A DNA stretch of 64,000 bases, taken from Kitasatospora gansuensis (GTDB taxonomy: Bacteria; Actinomycetota; Actinomycetes; Streptomycetales; Streptomycetaceae). The position numbers were made by a program, and so were the translations under genes. Under the pieces are notes generated by a model. The model was not told where the DNA came from. It was given only the letters and a program-made list of their open reading frames with translations, and made no database searches. The number at the start of each line of letters is the position of its first letter. The stretch's first letter is position 1. This document shows positions 34,651 to 43,124 of the stretch, in pieces. The stretch lies in contig NZ_JACHJR010000001.1 of NCBI RefSeq assembly GCF_014203705.1, forward strand, positions 2,852,001-2,916,000, given 5' to 3'.

Positions 34651-36999
34651 GTGAAAAGATCACGCGCGGATCGGGCGTGGTCGCACTTCTTGCGCCGCCC
34701 TCCCTCTCCTTCTCCTGCCCAGGGGGGCATCATCAAGACGCGTAGCGCGGCACTGGTTGCCGCCATCCTGCTCGGCGCACTGGCGGCCCCGGTCACCGCG
34801 ACCGCCGCGCCGGCCCACCTCTATGTCGACAACAACGCCGGGGCGCACTGCACCGACGCGGGCACCGGCCTGCAGTCGGCGCCGTACTGCACCGTGCAGG
34901 CCGCTGCCGACCACGTGGTGGCCGGCCAGACCGTGCACATCGCGGAGGGCCACTACCCGGAGCAGGTCACCCTGACCCGCTCCGGCACCGCCGAGGCGCC
35001 GATCACCTTCCTCGGCGGCGAGGACCGACTCAGCCCGGACTGGAGCTTCGCCACCCTCGGCGGGACCCACGACAACGACACGCCGCACGCCATGGTGATC
35101 ACCGGCGCCAGCCACCTGGTGCTGAACGGCCTGAACTTCCAGGGCAGTTCCGGTGAGAGCCTGCTGATCGACGGCGCCAGCGACGTCACGATCACCCGCA
35201 GCACGGCCGAGCGGTCCCGGCCGCGCACCCGCGCCATCCTGCTGACCAACGCGTCCGAGCAGATCACCTTCGCCCGTTCGCTGCTGGGCAGCCTGGTGCT
35301 CAACGGCGGCACCAGGAACACCACCGTGACCGGCAGCGAGATCAACTCGCTGGAGGCGTACGAGTCGCCGGGCACCGTCGTGGTCAACACGAACGTGAAC
35401 AGCAGCTGCAACGAGGGCATCTCGCTGACCGGTGACTCCCGTGGGGCCACGATCAAGAACACCGTGATCGACACCGGCGACCACTGGTCCAACGAGGCGT
35501 GCTCCCCGTTCGCACCCACCACCGGTATCCGGGTGGTGCAGAACTCGACCTACGGCACCACCATCGACTACAACGTGATCAAGCCGGTCAACGGCGCGGG
35601 CACCGCGTACTACTGGGGCGAGGAGCGCTACCTCACCCAGCTCGCCCTGACCGACGGGACCGGCCAGGGCGCCCACGACTTCGTCGCCGACCCGGCCATC
35701 GGTGGCAGCTGGAGCGGCCCGCAGCTCAGCCCGGTGGTCGACTCGGCCGACGAGACCGCCCTCGGCATCCTCCCGGTGGACCGCGGCGGCCGCCCGGCCG
35801 GGGACGACCCGGTGATCCCGAACACCGGTACCGGCAGCGGCTTCCGTGACCGTGGTGCCTGGGAGTTCGCGGACTTCGGCAGCCTCTACACCCCGACCGG
35901 TCCGACCCGGATCCTGGACACCCGGGAAGGCATCGGCGGCCCGACCGCGACGGTGAAGCCGGGCACCAGCATCGACCTCCAGGTCGCCGGCGTCGCCGGG
36001 GTGCCCGCCCAGGGCGTCACCGCCGTCACCCTGAACGTCACCGTCGACCGGACCACCTCCGGCGGATATCTGACGGTCTATCCGCACGGCCAGAGCCGGC
36101 CGAGCTCGTCCAACCTCAACTGGACCGCCGGGACCACCATCCCGAACCTGGTCACCGTCCCGGTCATCGACGGCAAGGTCTCCTTCTACTCCGGCAGTGG
36201 CGGACCGATCGACGTGATCGCCGACCTGGCCGGCTACTACAGCAGCAAGGGCAGCGTCTTCACCCCGGCCGGCCCGACCCGGATGCTCGACACCCGGGAA
36301 GGCGTCGGCGGCCCCACCGCCCCGGTGAAGCCCGGCACCAGCGTCGACCTCCAGGTCGCCGGTGTCGCGGGCGTGCCCGCCAAGGGCGTCACCGCCGTGA
36401 CCCTGAACGTCACCGTCGACCGCACCGCCGGCGGCGGCTACCTGACGGTCTTCCCGCACGGCAACGACCGCCCCACCGCCTCCAACCTCAACTGGACCGC
36501 CGGGACCACCATCCCGAACCTGGTCACCGTCCCGGTCATCGACGGCAAGATCTCGTTCTACTCCGGCAGCGGCGGGCAGATCGACGTGATCGCCGACCTC
36601 GCGGGCTACTACAGCGCCGAGGGCTACACCACCTACCGGCCGACCGGCCCGTGGCGCCTGCGGGACACCCGCCAGACGACCGAGACCGAGAGCGGTCCGA
36701 TCCCGGCCGGCGCGGTGCCGCCGGGCGGCGAGATCACGGTCGACCTGGGCAGCTTCCCCGCTCCCCGGGGCGTCACGCTGAACGTGACGGTCACCGCGCC
36801 GACCGCCGGTGGGTACCTGACGGTCTATCCGTCCGGCGCCACCCGCCCGCTCGCCTCCAACCTCAACTGGGTGGCCGGCCAGACCATCGCCAACCAGGTC
36901 GTCGTACCGGTCCTGGAGGACCACAAGGTCCGCTTCTACAACGGCAGCGCGGGCACCGTCCACCTGGTGGTCGACGCCTTCGGCTACCAGTCCTGGTAA
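34651..36999 (+). CDS. Large secreted beta-helix protein with three VLDTR repeats
   Basis: About 782 residues if started at GTG 34651 (GAGG five bases upstream). The hydrophobic signal core (SAALVAAILLGALAAPVTAT) begins only about 30 residues later. A better-placed ribosome site, GGGGGG at 34722-34727, precedes ATC-ATC-AAG at 34729, so initiation at a rare ATC codon is possible. The mature protein opens with a right-handed parallel beta-helix of the pectate-lyase-like type (YVDNNAG... to about residue 400). Three repeat units with ILDTR or MLDTR, LNVTVDR, GYLTV and DLAGYY follow, related to those at 4969-6141. No catalytic residues are recognised. It could be a surface or carbohydrate-binding protein. 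Confidence 0.75.
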   Translation: MKRSRADRAWSHFLRRPPSPSPAQGGIIKTRSAALVAAILLGALAAPVTATAAPAHLYVDNNAGAHCTDAGTGLQSAPYCTVQAAADHVVAGQTVHIAEGHYPEQVTLTRSGTAEAPITFLGGEDRLSPDWSFATLGGTHDNDTPHAMVITGASHLVLNGLNFQGSSGESLLIDGASDVTITRSTAERSRPRTRAILLTNASEQITFARSLLGSLVLNGGTRNTTVTGSEINSLEAYESPGTVVVNTNVNSSCNEGISLTGDSRGATIKNTVIDTGDHWSNEACSPFAPTTGIRVVQNSTYGTTIDYNVIKPVNGAGTAYYWGEERYLTQLALTDGTGQGAHDFVADPAIGGSWSGPQLSPVVDSADETALGILPVDRGGRPAGDDPVIPNTGTGSGFRDRGAWEFADFGSLYTPTGPTRILDTREGIGGPTATVKPGTSIDLQVAGVAGVPAQGVTAVTLNVTVDRTTSGGYLTVYPHGQSRPSSSNLNWTAGTTIPNLVTVPVIDGKVSFYSGSGGPIDVIADLAGYYSSKGSVFTPAGPTRMLDTREGVGGPTAPVKPGTSVDLQVAGVAGVPAKGVTAVTLNVTVDRTAGGGYLTVFPHGNDRPTASNLNWTAGTTIPNLVTVPVIDGKISFYSGSGGQIDVIADLAGYYSAEGYTTYRPTGPWRLRDTRQTTETESGPIPAGAVPPGGEITVDLGSFPAPRGVTLNVTVTAPTAGGYLTVYPSGATRPLASNLNWVAGQTIANQVVVPVLEDHKVRFYNGSAGTVHLVVDAFGYQSW
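35884..36627 (+). repeat. Tandem 372-bp duplication in the beta-helix protein gene
   Basis: Units 35884-36255 and 36256-36627 encode two 124-residue VLDTR modules. They share long identical stretches, for example from 36109 and 36481 for nearly 70 bases. The low divergence, even at silent sites, indicates recent duplication or gene conversion. Confidence 0.85.
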
Positions 37000-37016
37000 C
37001 CCGGTCCTGACACGCT

Positions 37017-37051
37017 GAAGGGGCGGTACCCGCGCTGGGTACCGCCCCTTC
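37017..37051. terminator. Bidirectional terminator between convergent genes
   Basis: GAAGGGGCGGTACCC (37017-37031) pairs perfectly with 37037-37051. TGACAC and GTGTCA extend the pairing outside (37008-37060), where the stop of the leftward dehydrogenase gene lies within the outer arm. Confidence 0.9.
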
Positions 37052-37057
37052 GACGTG

Positions 37058-38020
37058 TCACGGCGTCAGGACCAGCTTGCCGAAGACGTCCCCCTTGGCC
37101 AGCCGGGCGAACGCGTCCCGGGCCTCGGTGAGCGGCTGGACGGTGTCGACCACCGGGCGGATCCCGGAGTTGGCGCAGAGCGCGAGCAGCGCGGCCAGCT
37201 CCTCCTTGGTGCCCATGGTGGAGCCCTGGACGTTGAGTTCGAGGAAGAAGATCCGGTTCAGCTCGGCCGCCTTCGGGCTCGGGCCCGAGGTGGCGCCGGA
37301 GATCACGATGGTGCCGCCGGGCTTCAGTGCCTTCACCGAGTGCGACCAGGTGGCGGCGCCGACCGTCTCCATGACCGCGTCGACCCGCTCGGGCAGCCGG
37401 GCGCCGCTCTCGAAGGCGGCGTCGGCGCCGAGCCCGAGGGCCCGGGCCCGCTTGGCCTCGTCCCGGCCGGTGACCCAGACCCGCAGGCCGGCCGCCTTGC
37501 CGAGGACGATCAGCGCGGTCGCCACACCGCCGCCCGCGCCCTGGATCAGGACGGTCTGCCCCGGCCGGGCGGCCGCCTTGGTGAACAGCATCCGATAGGC
37601 CGTCAGCCACGCGGTGGGCAGGCAGGCCGCTTCGGCGAAGGAGAGTTCGGCGGGCTTGGGCAGCAGGTTCCAGGTCGGGACGGCGACCCGCTCGGCGAAG
37701 GTCCCCTGGTAACGCTCGGTCAGGATCGACCGCGGCTCGTCCGGGCCGACCCCGTGCCCGCTCTGCCCGATCACCGAGTGGATGACCACCTCGTTGCCGT
37801 GCTCGTCGATGCCGGCCGCGTCGCAGCCCAGGATCATCGGCAGCCGCTCGGCGGGCAGCCCGACCCCGCGCAGTGACCACAGGTCATGGTGGTTGAGCGT
37901 GGCGGCCTTCACCGTCACCACGCTCCACCCGGGCCTGGCCTCCGGCTCGGGCAGCTCGCCCAACTCCAGTGCGCTGAGCGGGTCATCGGCGTCGATACGT
38001 GCTGCATAGGCGGCGAACAT
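37058..38020 (-). CDS. Zinc-binding-type alcohol dehydrogenase / quinone oxidoreductase
   Basis: 320-residue MDR-superfamily NAD(P)H enzyme. The N-terminal GroES-like domain has LNHHDLWSLRGVGLP and ILGCDAAG. The Rossmann domain has GAGGGVATALIVLGKAAG near residues 158-175. The structural-zinc Cys cluster is absent and the catalytic-zinc ligands are incomplete, so it is closer to zinc-free quinone oxidoreductase-like members. ATG 38020. It is followed by a terminator shared with the secreted protein gene. The substrate is unknown. Confidence 0.85.
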   Translation of the reverse strand: MFAAYAARIDADDPLSALELGELPEPEARPGWSVVTVKAATLNHHDLWSLRGVGLPAERLPMILGCDAAGIDEHGNEVVIHSVIGQSGHGVGPDEPRSILTERYQGTFAERVAVPTWNLLPKPAELSFAEAACLPTAWLTAYRMLFTKAAARPGQTVLIQGAGGGVATALIVLGKAAGLRVWVTGRDEAKRARALGLGADAAFESGARLPERVDAVMETVGAATWSHSVKALKPGGTIVISGATSGPSPKAAELNRIFFLELNVQGSTMGTKEELAALLALCANSGIRPVVDTVQPLTEARDAFARLAKGDVFGKLVLTP

Positions 38021-38057
38021 GCCCCGGACGATAGCGGTGAACGCCTACTAACCGGAA

Positions 38058-38109
38058 CGGGACACGGGTGTGACGGCGGTAACCAACCCACCGTCACACC
38101 CGCGTCCCG
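38058..38109 (-). terminator. 19-bp terminator after the malic enzyme gene
   Basis: 38058-38076 pairs with 38091-38109 over 19 bases with one mismatch and a 14-base loop. It lies 33 bases past the malic enzyme stop on the minus strand. Confidence 0.82.
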
Positions 38110-38141
38110 AAGAGTCCGGGGTCCGAAGAAGCCCGCGAGGA

Positions 38142-39338
38142 CTAGAGCCGCGCGACACCCTCACGGCGCGCCGCCTCCGCGACCGCCTTGGTGACCGCCG
38201 GCGCGACCCGCTCGTCGAACGGCGAGGGAATCACCTTCTGCGGCGTCAGTTCGTCGGCGACCACGGCGGCCAGCGCCTTCGCGGCGGCCAGCTTCATGCC
38301 CTCGGTGATCCGGGTGGCCCGGACCTGGAGCGCGCCCGCGAAGATCCCCGGGAAGGCCAGCACGTTGTTGATCTGGTTCGGGAAGTCGGAGCGCCCGGTG
38401 GCGACGACCGCGGCGTAGCGGTGCGCGACCTCGGGGTGGATCTCCGGGTTGGGGTTGGCCATCGCGAAGATGAAGCAGCCCTCGGCCATGGTGGCGACGA
38501 CGTCCTCGGGGACGGTGCCGCCGGAGACGCCGATGAAGACGTCCGCCCCGGCCAGCGCGTCGGCCAGCGAGCCCTTGATCCCGGTCTTGTTGGTGACGGC
38601 GGCGATCTCGGCCTTGACGTCGGTCAGGTCGCCCCGGCCCTCGTACACCACGCCGCGGCGGTCACAGACGGCCACGTCGCCGATGCCGGCCGCGACCAGC
38701 ATCTTGGCGATCGCGATGCCGGCCGCGCCCGCGCCGGAGATGACGGCCCGCAGCGAGCCGATCTCGCGGCCGGTCACCTTGGCGGCGTTCCACAGCGCGG
38801 CGGTGGAGACGATCGCGGTGCCGTGCTGGTCGTCGTGGAAGATCGGGATGTCCAGGGCTTCCTGGAGCCGACGCTCGATCTCGAAGCAGCGCGGGGCGGA
38901 GATGTCCTCCAGGTTGACGCCACCGAAGGAGGGCGCCAGCCGGACCACGGTCTCGACGATCTCGTCGACCCCGGTGCAGGCCAGCGCGATCGGCACCGCG
39001 TCCACGCCGCCGAACTGCTTGAACAGGATCGCCTTGCCCTCCATGACGGGCAGCGAGGCCTCCGGGCCGATGTCGCCGAGTCCGAGCACCGCGGTGCCGT
39101 CGGTGACGACCGCGACCACGTTGGACTTCCAGGTGTAGTCGTTGACCAGCTCGGGCTGCTCGGCGATGGCCGTGCAGACCTTGGCGACACCGGGGGTGTA
39201 GGCGAGGGACAGGTCGTCCGCATCGCGCACCGGCACCGTCGCCCGGATCTCCATCTTGCCGCCGCGGTGGAGCGCGAAAACGGCGTCGACCGGGTCGTCA
39301 GTGTCTTGAGTGCTGGTGTGGATGATCTCCGCTGCCAC
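38142..39338 (-). CDS. NAD(P)-dependent malic enzyme
   Basis: 398 residues, the short bacterial form lacking a phosphotransacetylase domain. It decarboxylates malate to pyruvate, making reducing power for lipid and secondary metabolism. Visible features are SLAYTPGVA, the catalytic-Lys region VMEGKAILFKQFGG, the metal-ligand pair FEIERRL and FHDDQHGTAIV, and the Rossmann GAGAAGIAIA. I chose GTG 39338 with GAAGAGG just upstream; frames further up encode an unlikely leader. NAD versus NADP cannot be read here; the S. coelicolor homolog at this place is, from memory, NADP-dependent. Confidence 0.92.
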   Translation of the reverse strand: MAAEIIHTSTQDTDDPVDAVFALHRGGKMEIRATVPVRDADDLSLAYTPGVAKVCTAIAEQPELVNDYTWKSNVVAVVTDGTAVLGLGDIGPEASLPVMEGKAILFKQFGGVDAVPIALACTGVDEIVETVVRLAPSFGGVNLEDISAPRCFEIERRLQEALDIPIFHDDQHGTAIVSTAALWNAAKVTGREIGSLRAVISGAGAAGIAIAKMLVAAGIGDVAVCDRRGVVYEGRGDLTDVKAEIAAVTNKTGIKGSLADALAGADVFIGVSGGTVPEDVVATMAEGCFIFAMANPNPEIHPEVAHRYAAVVATGRSDFPNQINNVLAFPGIFAGALQVRATRITEGMKLAAAKALAAVVADELTPQKVIPSPFDERVAPAVTKAVAEAARREGVARL

Positions 39339-39467
39339 GATGACCTCTTCGTCATGATCAGCGAGAGCGTGTACCAACGGACGACCGACCCGCTCGGGGA
39401 TGCCGAAAATCCCGGGACCCGCCGAAGCGGACCCGGAACGGGGTCGGGGCACTGCCGTCGGGCAACG

Positions 39468-39486
39468 CCCTCGATTGAGGGTTTTT
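39468..39486 (+). terminator. Orphan intrinsic-terminator-like hairpin
   Basis: CCCTC-GATT-GAGGG followed by TTTTT is a canonical rho-independent form on the plus strand, unusual in this T-poor DNA. No plus-strand gene precedes it. It lies opposite the 5' leader of the malic enzyme mRNA, so it could end a small or antisense RNA. Confidence 0.5.
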
Positions 39487-39825
39487 GGGTGTCTCTGCGC
39501 TGTGCTTCCGGTCTGCCGAGGCGTCGTCCGGTCGGTACCGGATCATGAGCCTAGGTCGGACTCAGGCATCGCACCTATGCCTTCTTGTCCTTTTAACGCG
39601 CATGTCACTCGCCATTAGGGGCAGTTGACGACCCCTGAATTCGGAAGATCCGGGGCCCTGCACCGGCAACGGCGATCATGCACGCACACCCGCAGGAGTG
39701 AACACCAGACACGGAGGGGAGCTGGCGCCTCGAATCCGGAGTCGGCGTCTTCGACTTCCGGTTCTGCGCGCCCCAGGCCTGTCGCGACCTGGCGGTCTGA
39801 GTTCTGATCGGGGGTCACCCGATAC

Positions 39826-39875
39826 CCGATTCTGACACACCTGAGACCCGATCCGGCAGGGCGGGATGGCAGGAT
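39826..39875 (+). promoter_or_regulatory. Conserved promoter cassette, copy before the first binding-protein gene
   Basis: CCGATTCTGA, GACCCGATCC and GATGGCAGGAT occur in the same order as at 41010-41059, with the outer blocks 39 bases apart in both. CAGGAT is a plausible -10 box. ACCCGAT recurs three times nearby and may be an activator or repressor site. Confidence 0.6.
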
Positions 39876-40000
39876 CCCAGTTCCGGCCACCGACCAGGAC
39901 CGTCCGCGCGCCACGTGAACGCGGTCCCTCCGGTCCGTCGCAGACCCGCGCTCGGCTCGGTGGTCCGGGCACCACCCTCTCCCACAGGAGGAGCTTCACC

Positions 40001-40918
40001 ATGCAGCGAACCACCCTCATACCTCGTCAGATCGGCCGTTGCGGAGCGGCTGTGGCGGCGGGGGCGCTCCTGTTGACCGCGTGCGGCACCGAGCAGCAGA
40101 AGCACTCCGCCGACGACCTGCGCTCGCAGGTCCCGGCCGAGCTGAAGGCCGCCGGCGTGCTCCGGATCGGCTCCGACCTGAACTACGCGCCGGTCGAGTT
40201 CAAGGGCCCGGACCAGCAGGCGGTCGGCATCGACCCGGAGATCGCCGAGGCGGTCGGCCGGGAGCTCGGTCTGCGGGTCGAGTTCATCGACACCTCCTTC
40301 GAGAAGCTGATCCCCGGCCTGCACGCCAAGCAGTACGACGTGGTGATGTCCGCGCTGAGCGACAACCGCCAGCGCCGTGAGGGCACCGACGACTCGGGCG
40401 GCCCGGCCGGTCCCGGGCTGGACTTCGCGGACTACTTCATCGCCGGGACCTCGATCCTGGTCCGGGCCGGCAACCCGAAGAAGATCGGCAGCCTGGACGA
40501 CCTGTGCGGGTACACCGTCGCCCTGCAGCGCGGCACCACCCAGGCGACCGTCATCGAGAGACAGACCGTCGCCTGCACCAAGGCCGGCAAGCCGCTCAAG
40601 GTGAAGCTCTTCGAGAACGACGACCTGGCCCTGGCCGAGCTGGCCGCCGGGCGGGCGGACGCGGACCTGAACGACTTCCCGGTGGCCGCGTACGTGGCGC
40701 AGCAGCGGGACGGCGGCAAGACCTTCCAGATCGCCGGCGCCCAGCTGCAGCCGGGCCCGTACGGGATCGCGCTGACCAAGGAGAGCACCGCGCTGCGGGA
40801 GGTCCTGCTGAAGGCGCTGAACCGGGTGATCCGCAGCGGCGAGTACGACAAGATCCTGGCGAAGTGGAACGTCACGGGGGGTGCGGTGCAGAACGCGGTC
40901 GCCAACGGCGGGTTCTGA
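40001..40918 (+). CDS. Amino-acid ABC transporter substrate-binding lipoprotein (first paralog)
   Basis: 305-residue exported lipoprotein with signal peptide and lipobox LLTAC (Cys near residue 27). The SBP family 3 fold covers residues 50-295 (VLRIGSDLNYAPVEFKG, DVVMSALSDN, VALQRGTTQA). Such proteins capture polar amino acids such as glutamate for the permease. ATG 40001 follows AGGAGGAG. A second, similar binding protein gene follows 261 bases on, and the permease and ATPase genes follow that one. Both paralogs share a promoter cassette, so this one probably works with the same transporter and widens its substrate range. Confidence 0.9.
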   Translation: MQRTTLIPRQIGRCGAAVAAGALLLTACGTEQQKHSADDLRSQVPAELKAAGVLRIGSDLNYAPVEFKGPDQQAVGIDPEIAEAVGRELGLRVEFIDTSFEKLIPGLHAKQYDVVMSALSDNRQRREGTDDSGGPAGPGLDFADYFIAGTSILVRAGNPKKIGSLDDLCGYTVALQRGTTQATVIERQTVACTKAGKPLKVKLFENDDLALAELAAGRADADLNDFPVAAYVAQQRDGGKTFQIAGAQLQPGPYGIALTKESTALREVLLKALNRVIRSGEYDKILAKWNVTGGAVQNAVANGGF

Positions 40919-41009
40919 CCGGGTTCGGCCCTGCGGTCTGCATACTTATACGCGGAGTGACAGGGACGCGGAATTGGTCCGGATAGCGGACAGTCTGACC
41001 CCTCGTTAT

Positions 41010-41059
41010 CCGATTTTGATCTGAATAGTGACCCGATCCCTGACCCCTGATGGCAGGAT
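41010..41059 (+). promoter_or_regulatory. Conserved promoter cassette, copy before the second binding-protein gene
   Basis: CCGATTTTGA, GACCCGATCC and GATGGCAGGAT match the cassette at 39826-39875. It lies about 120 bases before the ATG, and the two genes also share CTCCCACAGGAGGA just before their starts. Confidence 0.6.
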
Positions 41060-41179
41060 TCCCACCAACTCGGATCGCTTCAGCCCACCTCGGCGGAGGG
41101 TGGCGACAAGCCCCGGCACCCGTACGCCGCCCCCGCGGCGCGCTCCGCCCAGCCTCTCCCACAGGAGGAACCTCCCCCC

Positions 41180-42109
41180 ATGACCGTCCGTAACCCGCGC
41201 ACCCGCCTCTTCGCCGCCGGTGCCGTCCTCGCGACCGGTTCGCTGCTGCTCACCGCCTGCGGCAGCAGCGGCAGCTCCTCGCCGAGCGGCGCCGCGAGCC
41301 CGAGCGGATCCGTCCAGGCCGTCACCGCCGACGCCTCGCTGGCCGCGCTCGTCCCGGCCGACGTGAAGTCCTCCGGCAAGCTGGTGGTCGCGGTCGACGC
41401 GTCCTACGCGCCGAACGAGTTCAAGGACGACAAGGGCAACATCGTCGGCATGGACGTCGACCTGGCCAACGCCGTCGCGAAGAAGCTGGGCCTGACCGCC
41501 GACGTCCAGAACTCGCCGTTCACCGCGATCATCCCGGGCATCTCCGCGAAGAAGTTCCAGCTCGGCATGAGCTCCTTCACGGACACCAAGGAGCGCGAGC
41601 AGACCGTCGACATGGTCACCTACTTCACCGCGGGCACCTCGTCCGCCGTGAAGAAGGGCAACCCGGAGAAGGTCAGCGCCGACGACCTGTGCGGCAAGAA
41701 GATCGCCGTGCAGACCGGCACCACGCAGGCCGACGCGATCAAGGACACCATCAACCCGGCCTGCGCCAAGGCGGGCAAGGCCACCGTCCCGAACGACGGT
41801 GACAAGTTCGACCTGCAGACCGACGTGACCACCGCGCTGGTCTCCGGCCGCGACCAGGTCATGATGGCCGACTCGCCGGTCATCGACTACGCGATCAAGC
41901 AGACCAACGGCCAGCTGGAGAAGCTCGGCGGCACCACCGACAGCGCGCCGTACGGCGTCGTGGTGGCGAAGGGCTCCGACCTGACCAAGGCGGTGCAGGG
42001 TGCGATCCAGGCGCTGATCGCGGACGGCACCTACAAGTCGATCCTGTCGAAGTGGGGCGTCGAGGCCGGTGCGGTCGACAAGTCCGTGATCAACGGCGCC
42101 ACCAGCTGA
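41180..42109 (+). CDS. Amino-acid ABC transporter substrate-binding lipoprotein (second paralog)
   Basis: 309 residues with lipobox LLTAC, a Ser/Gly-rich linker and an SBP family 3 domain (LVVAVDASYAPNEFKDDKG, GMSSFTDTKEREQTVD, IAVQTGTTQAD). It resembles the glutamate-binding GluB type. It starts the transporter operon proper: permease 34 bases on, then ATPase overlapping the permease. Acts on the outer face of the membrane, delivering an amino acid, probably glutamate or a related polar one, to the permease at 42144. Confidence 0.92.
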   Translation: MTVRNPRTRLFAAGAVLATGSLLLTACGSSGSSSPSGAASPSGSVQAVTADASLAALVPADVKSSGKLVVAVDASYAPNEFKDDKGNIVGMDVDLANAVAKKLGLTADVQNSPFTAIIPGISAKKFQLGMSSFTDTKEREQTVDMVTYFTAGTSSAVKKGNPEKVSADDLCGKKIAVQTGTTQADAIKDTINPACAKAGKATVPNDGDKFDLQTDVTTALVSGRDQVMMADSPVIDYAIKQTNGQLEKLGGTTDSAPYGVVVAKGSDLTKAVQGAIQALIADGTYKSILSKWGVEAGAVDKSVINGATS

Positions 42110-42143
42110 CCCGTCGTCAGACCCCACCCACCGAAGGTCCCCT

Positions 42144-43124
42144 GTGAATTCTCCCGACCAAGGGGTGGCGAAGCAGCCGGCACGGCCCGAGAACGTCAAG
42201 GCCGTGCCGGTCCGTCACCCCGGACGCTGGGCCGGAGCAGTCGTCATCCTGGTACTCCTGGCGATGCTGCTCCACGCCCTGTTCTACAACAAGGCATTCC
42301 AATGGGATGTCGTCGGCAAGTACCTCTTCGACTCCAGCATCACGCACGGCCTGGTCGTGACGCTGGAGCTGACCGCGCTCTCCATGGTGATGGGCCTGGT
42401 CGGCGGGGTTCTGCTGGCCGTCATGCGGCTCTCGCCGAACCCGCTGCTCTCCGGCACCGCCTGGCTCTACATCTGGATCTTCCGGGGCACCCCGGTGCTG
42501 GTCCAGCTGGTGTTCTGGAACTTCCTCGGCGCGCTCTGGCCGACGCTGTCGATCGGCATCCCGTTCGGCCCGGAGTTCTGGTCCGAGTCGACCAACACGC
42601 TGATCCCGGTCTTCACCGCCGCCCTGCTCGGGCTCGGTCTGAACGAGGCCGCCTACATGGCGGAGATCGTCCGCGGCGGCATCCAGTCGGTGGACGAGGG
42701 CCAGTCCGAGGCCTCGCACGCGCTGGGCATGAGCCGGTTCACCACCATGCGCCGGATCGTGCTCCCGCAGGCGATGCGGGTGATCATCCCGCCCACCGGC
42801 AACGAGACCATCTCGATGCTCAAGACCACCTCGCTGGTCTCGGTGATCGCCCTGGAGGAGCTCTTCCGGGCCGGCCAGAACATCTACTCCCGGACCTTCG
42901 AGACCATCCCGCTGCTGATCACCGTCAGCCTCTGGTACCTCTTCCTGACCTCGGTGCTGACCGTCGGTCAGTACTACGTCGAGCGGTACTACGCGCGGGG
43001 CAGCAACCGAGCGCTGCCGCCCACCCCGCTGCAGCGGATAAGGGCGCTCGTCCAGGGTCGGCACACCCCGCCGGCCCCACCGGTGGTCAACTCCGGGGTG
43101 CACGGCGGAGGTAACTTCTCATGA
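42144..43124 (+). CDS. Amino-acid ABC transporter permease
   Basis: 326-residue membrane subunit. A hydrophobic N-terminal helix (about 33-50) precedes a HisM-type permease domain. The EAA loop is [13 protein letters not shown] through [23 protein letters not shown] 42144. The stop overlaps the ATPase start by four bases (ATGA), so the two are translationally coupled. It is paralogous to the truncated permease at the window start, with a shared ALPPTPLQR tail. No second permease gene is present, so it probably forms a homodimer. Confidence 0.93.
   Translation: MNSPDQGVAKQPARPENVKAVPVRHPGRWAGAVVILVLLAMLLHALFYNKAFQWDVVGKYLFDSSITHGLVVTLELTALSMVMGLVGGVLLAVMRLSPNPLLSGTAWLYIWIFRGTPVLVQLVFWNFLGALWPTLSIGIPFGPEFWSESTNTLIPVFTAALLGLGLNEAAYMAEIVRGGIQSVDEGQSEASHALGMSRFTTMRRIVLPQAMRVIIPPTGNETISMLKTTSLVSVIALEELFRAGQNIYSRTFETIPLLITVSLWYLFLTSVLTVGQYYVERYYARGSNRALPPTPLQRIRALVQGRHTPPAPPVVNSGVHGGGNFS

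Larger units (their letters stand above)
39339..40000. other. 662-base intergenic region between malic enzyme and binding-protein genes
   Basis: Divergent promoters must lie here. Recognisable parts are an intrinsic-terminator-like hairpin at 39468-39486 and the conserved promoter cassette at 39826-39875. Short open frames on both strands lack start sites and conservation signals and were not called. Confidence 0.5.

Noticed and set aside
39615..39914. Possible 99-codon minus-strand gene in the malic enzyme/binding-protein gap
   Set aside because: No ribosome site, no domain, and it overlaps the conserved promoter cassette.
40919..41179. Gap between the two binding-protein genes examined for a terminator
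   Set aside because: Only the promoter cassette was found; no hairpin strong enough to call, so partial read-through is possible.
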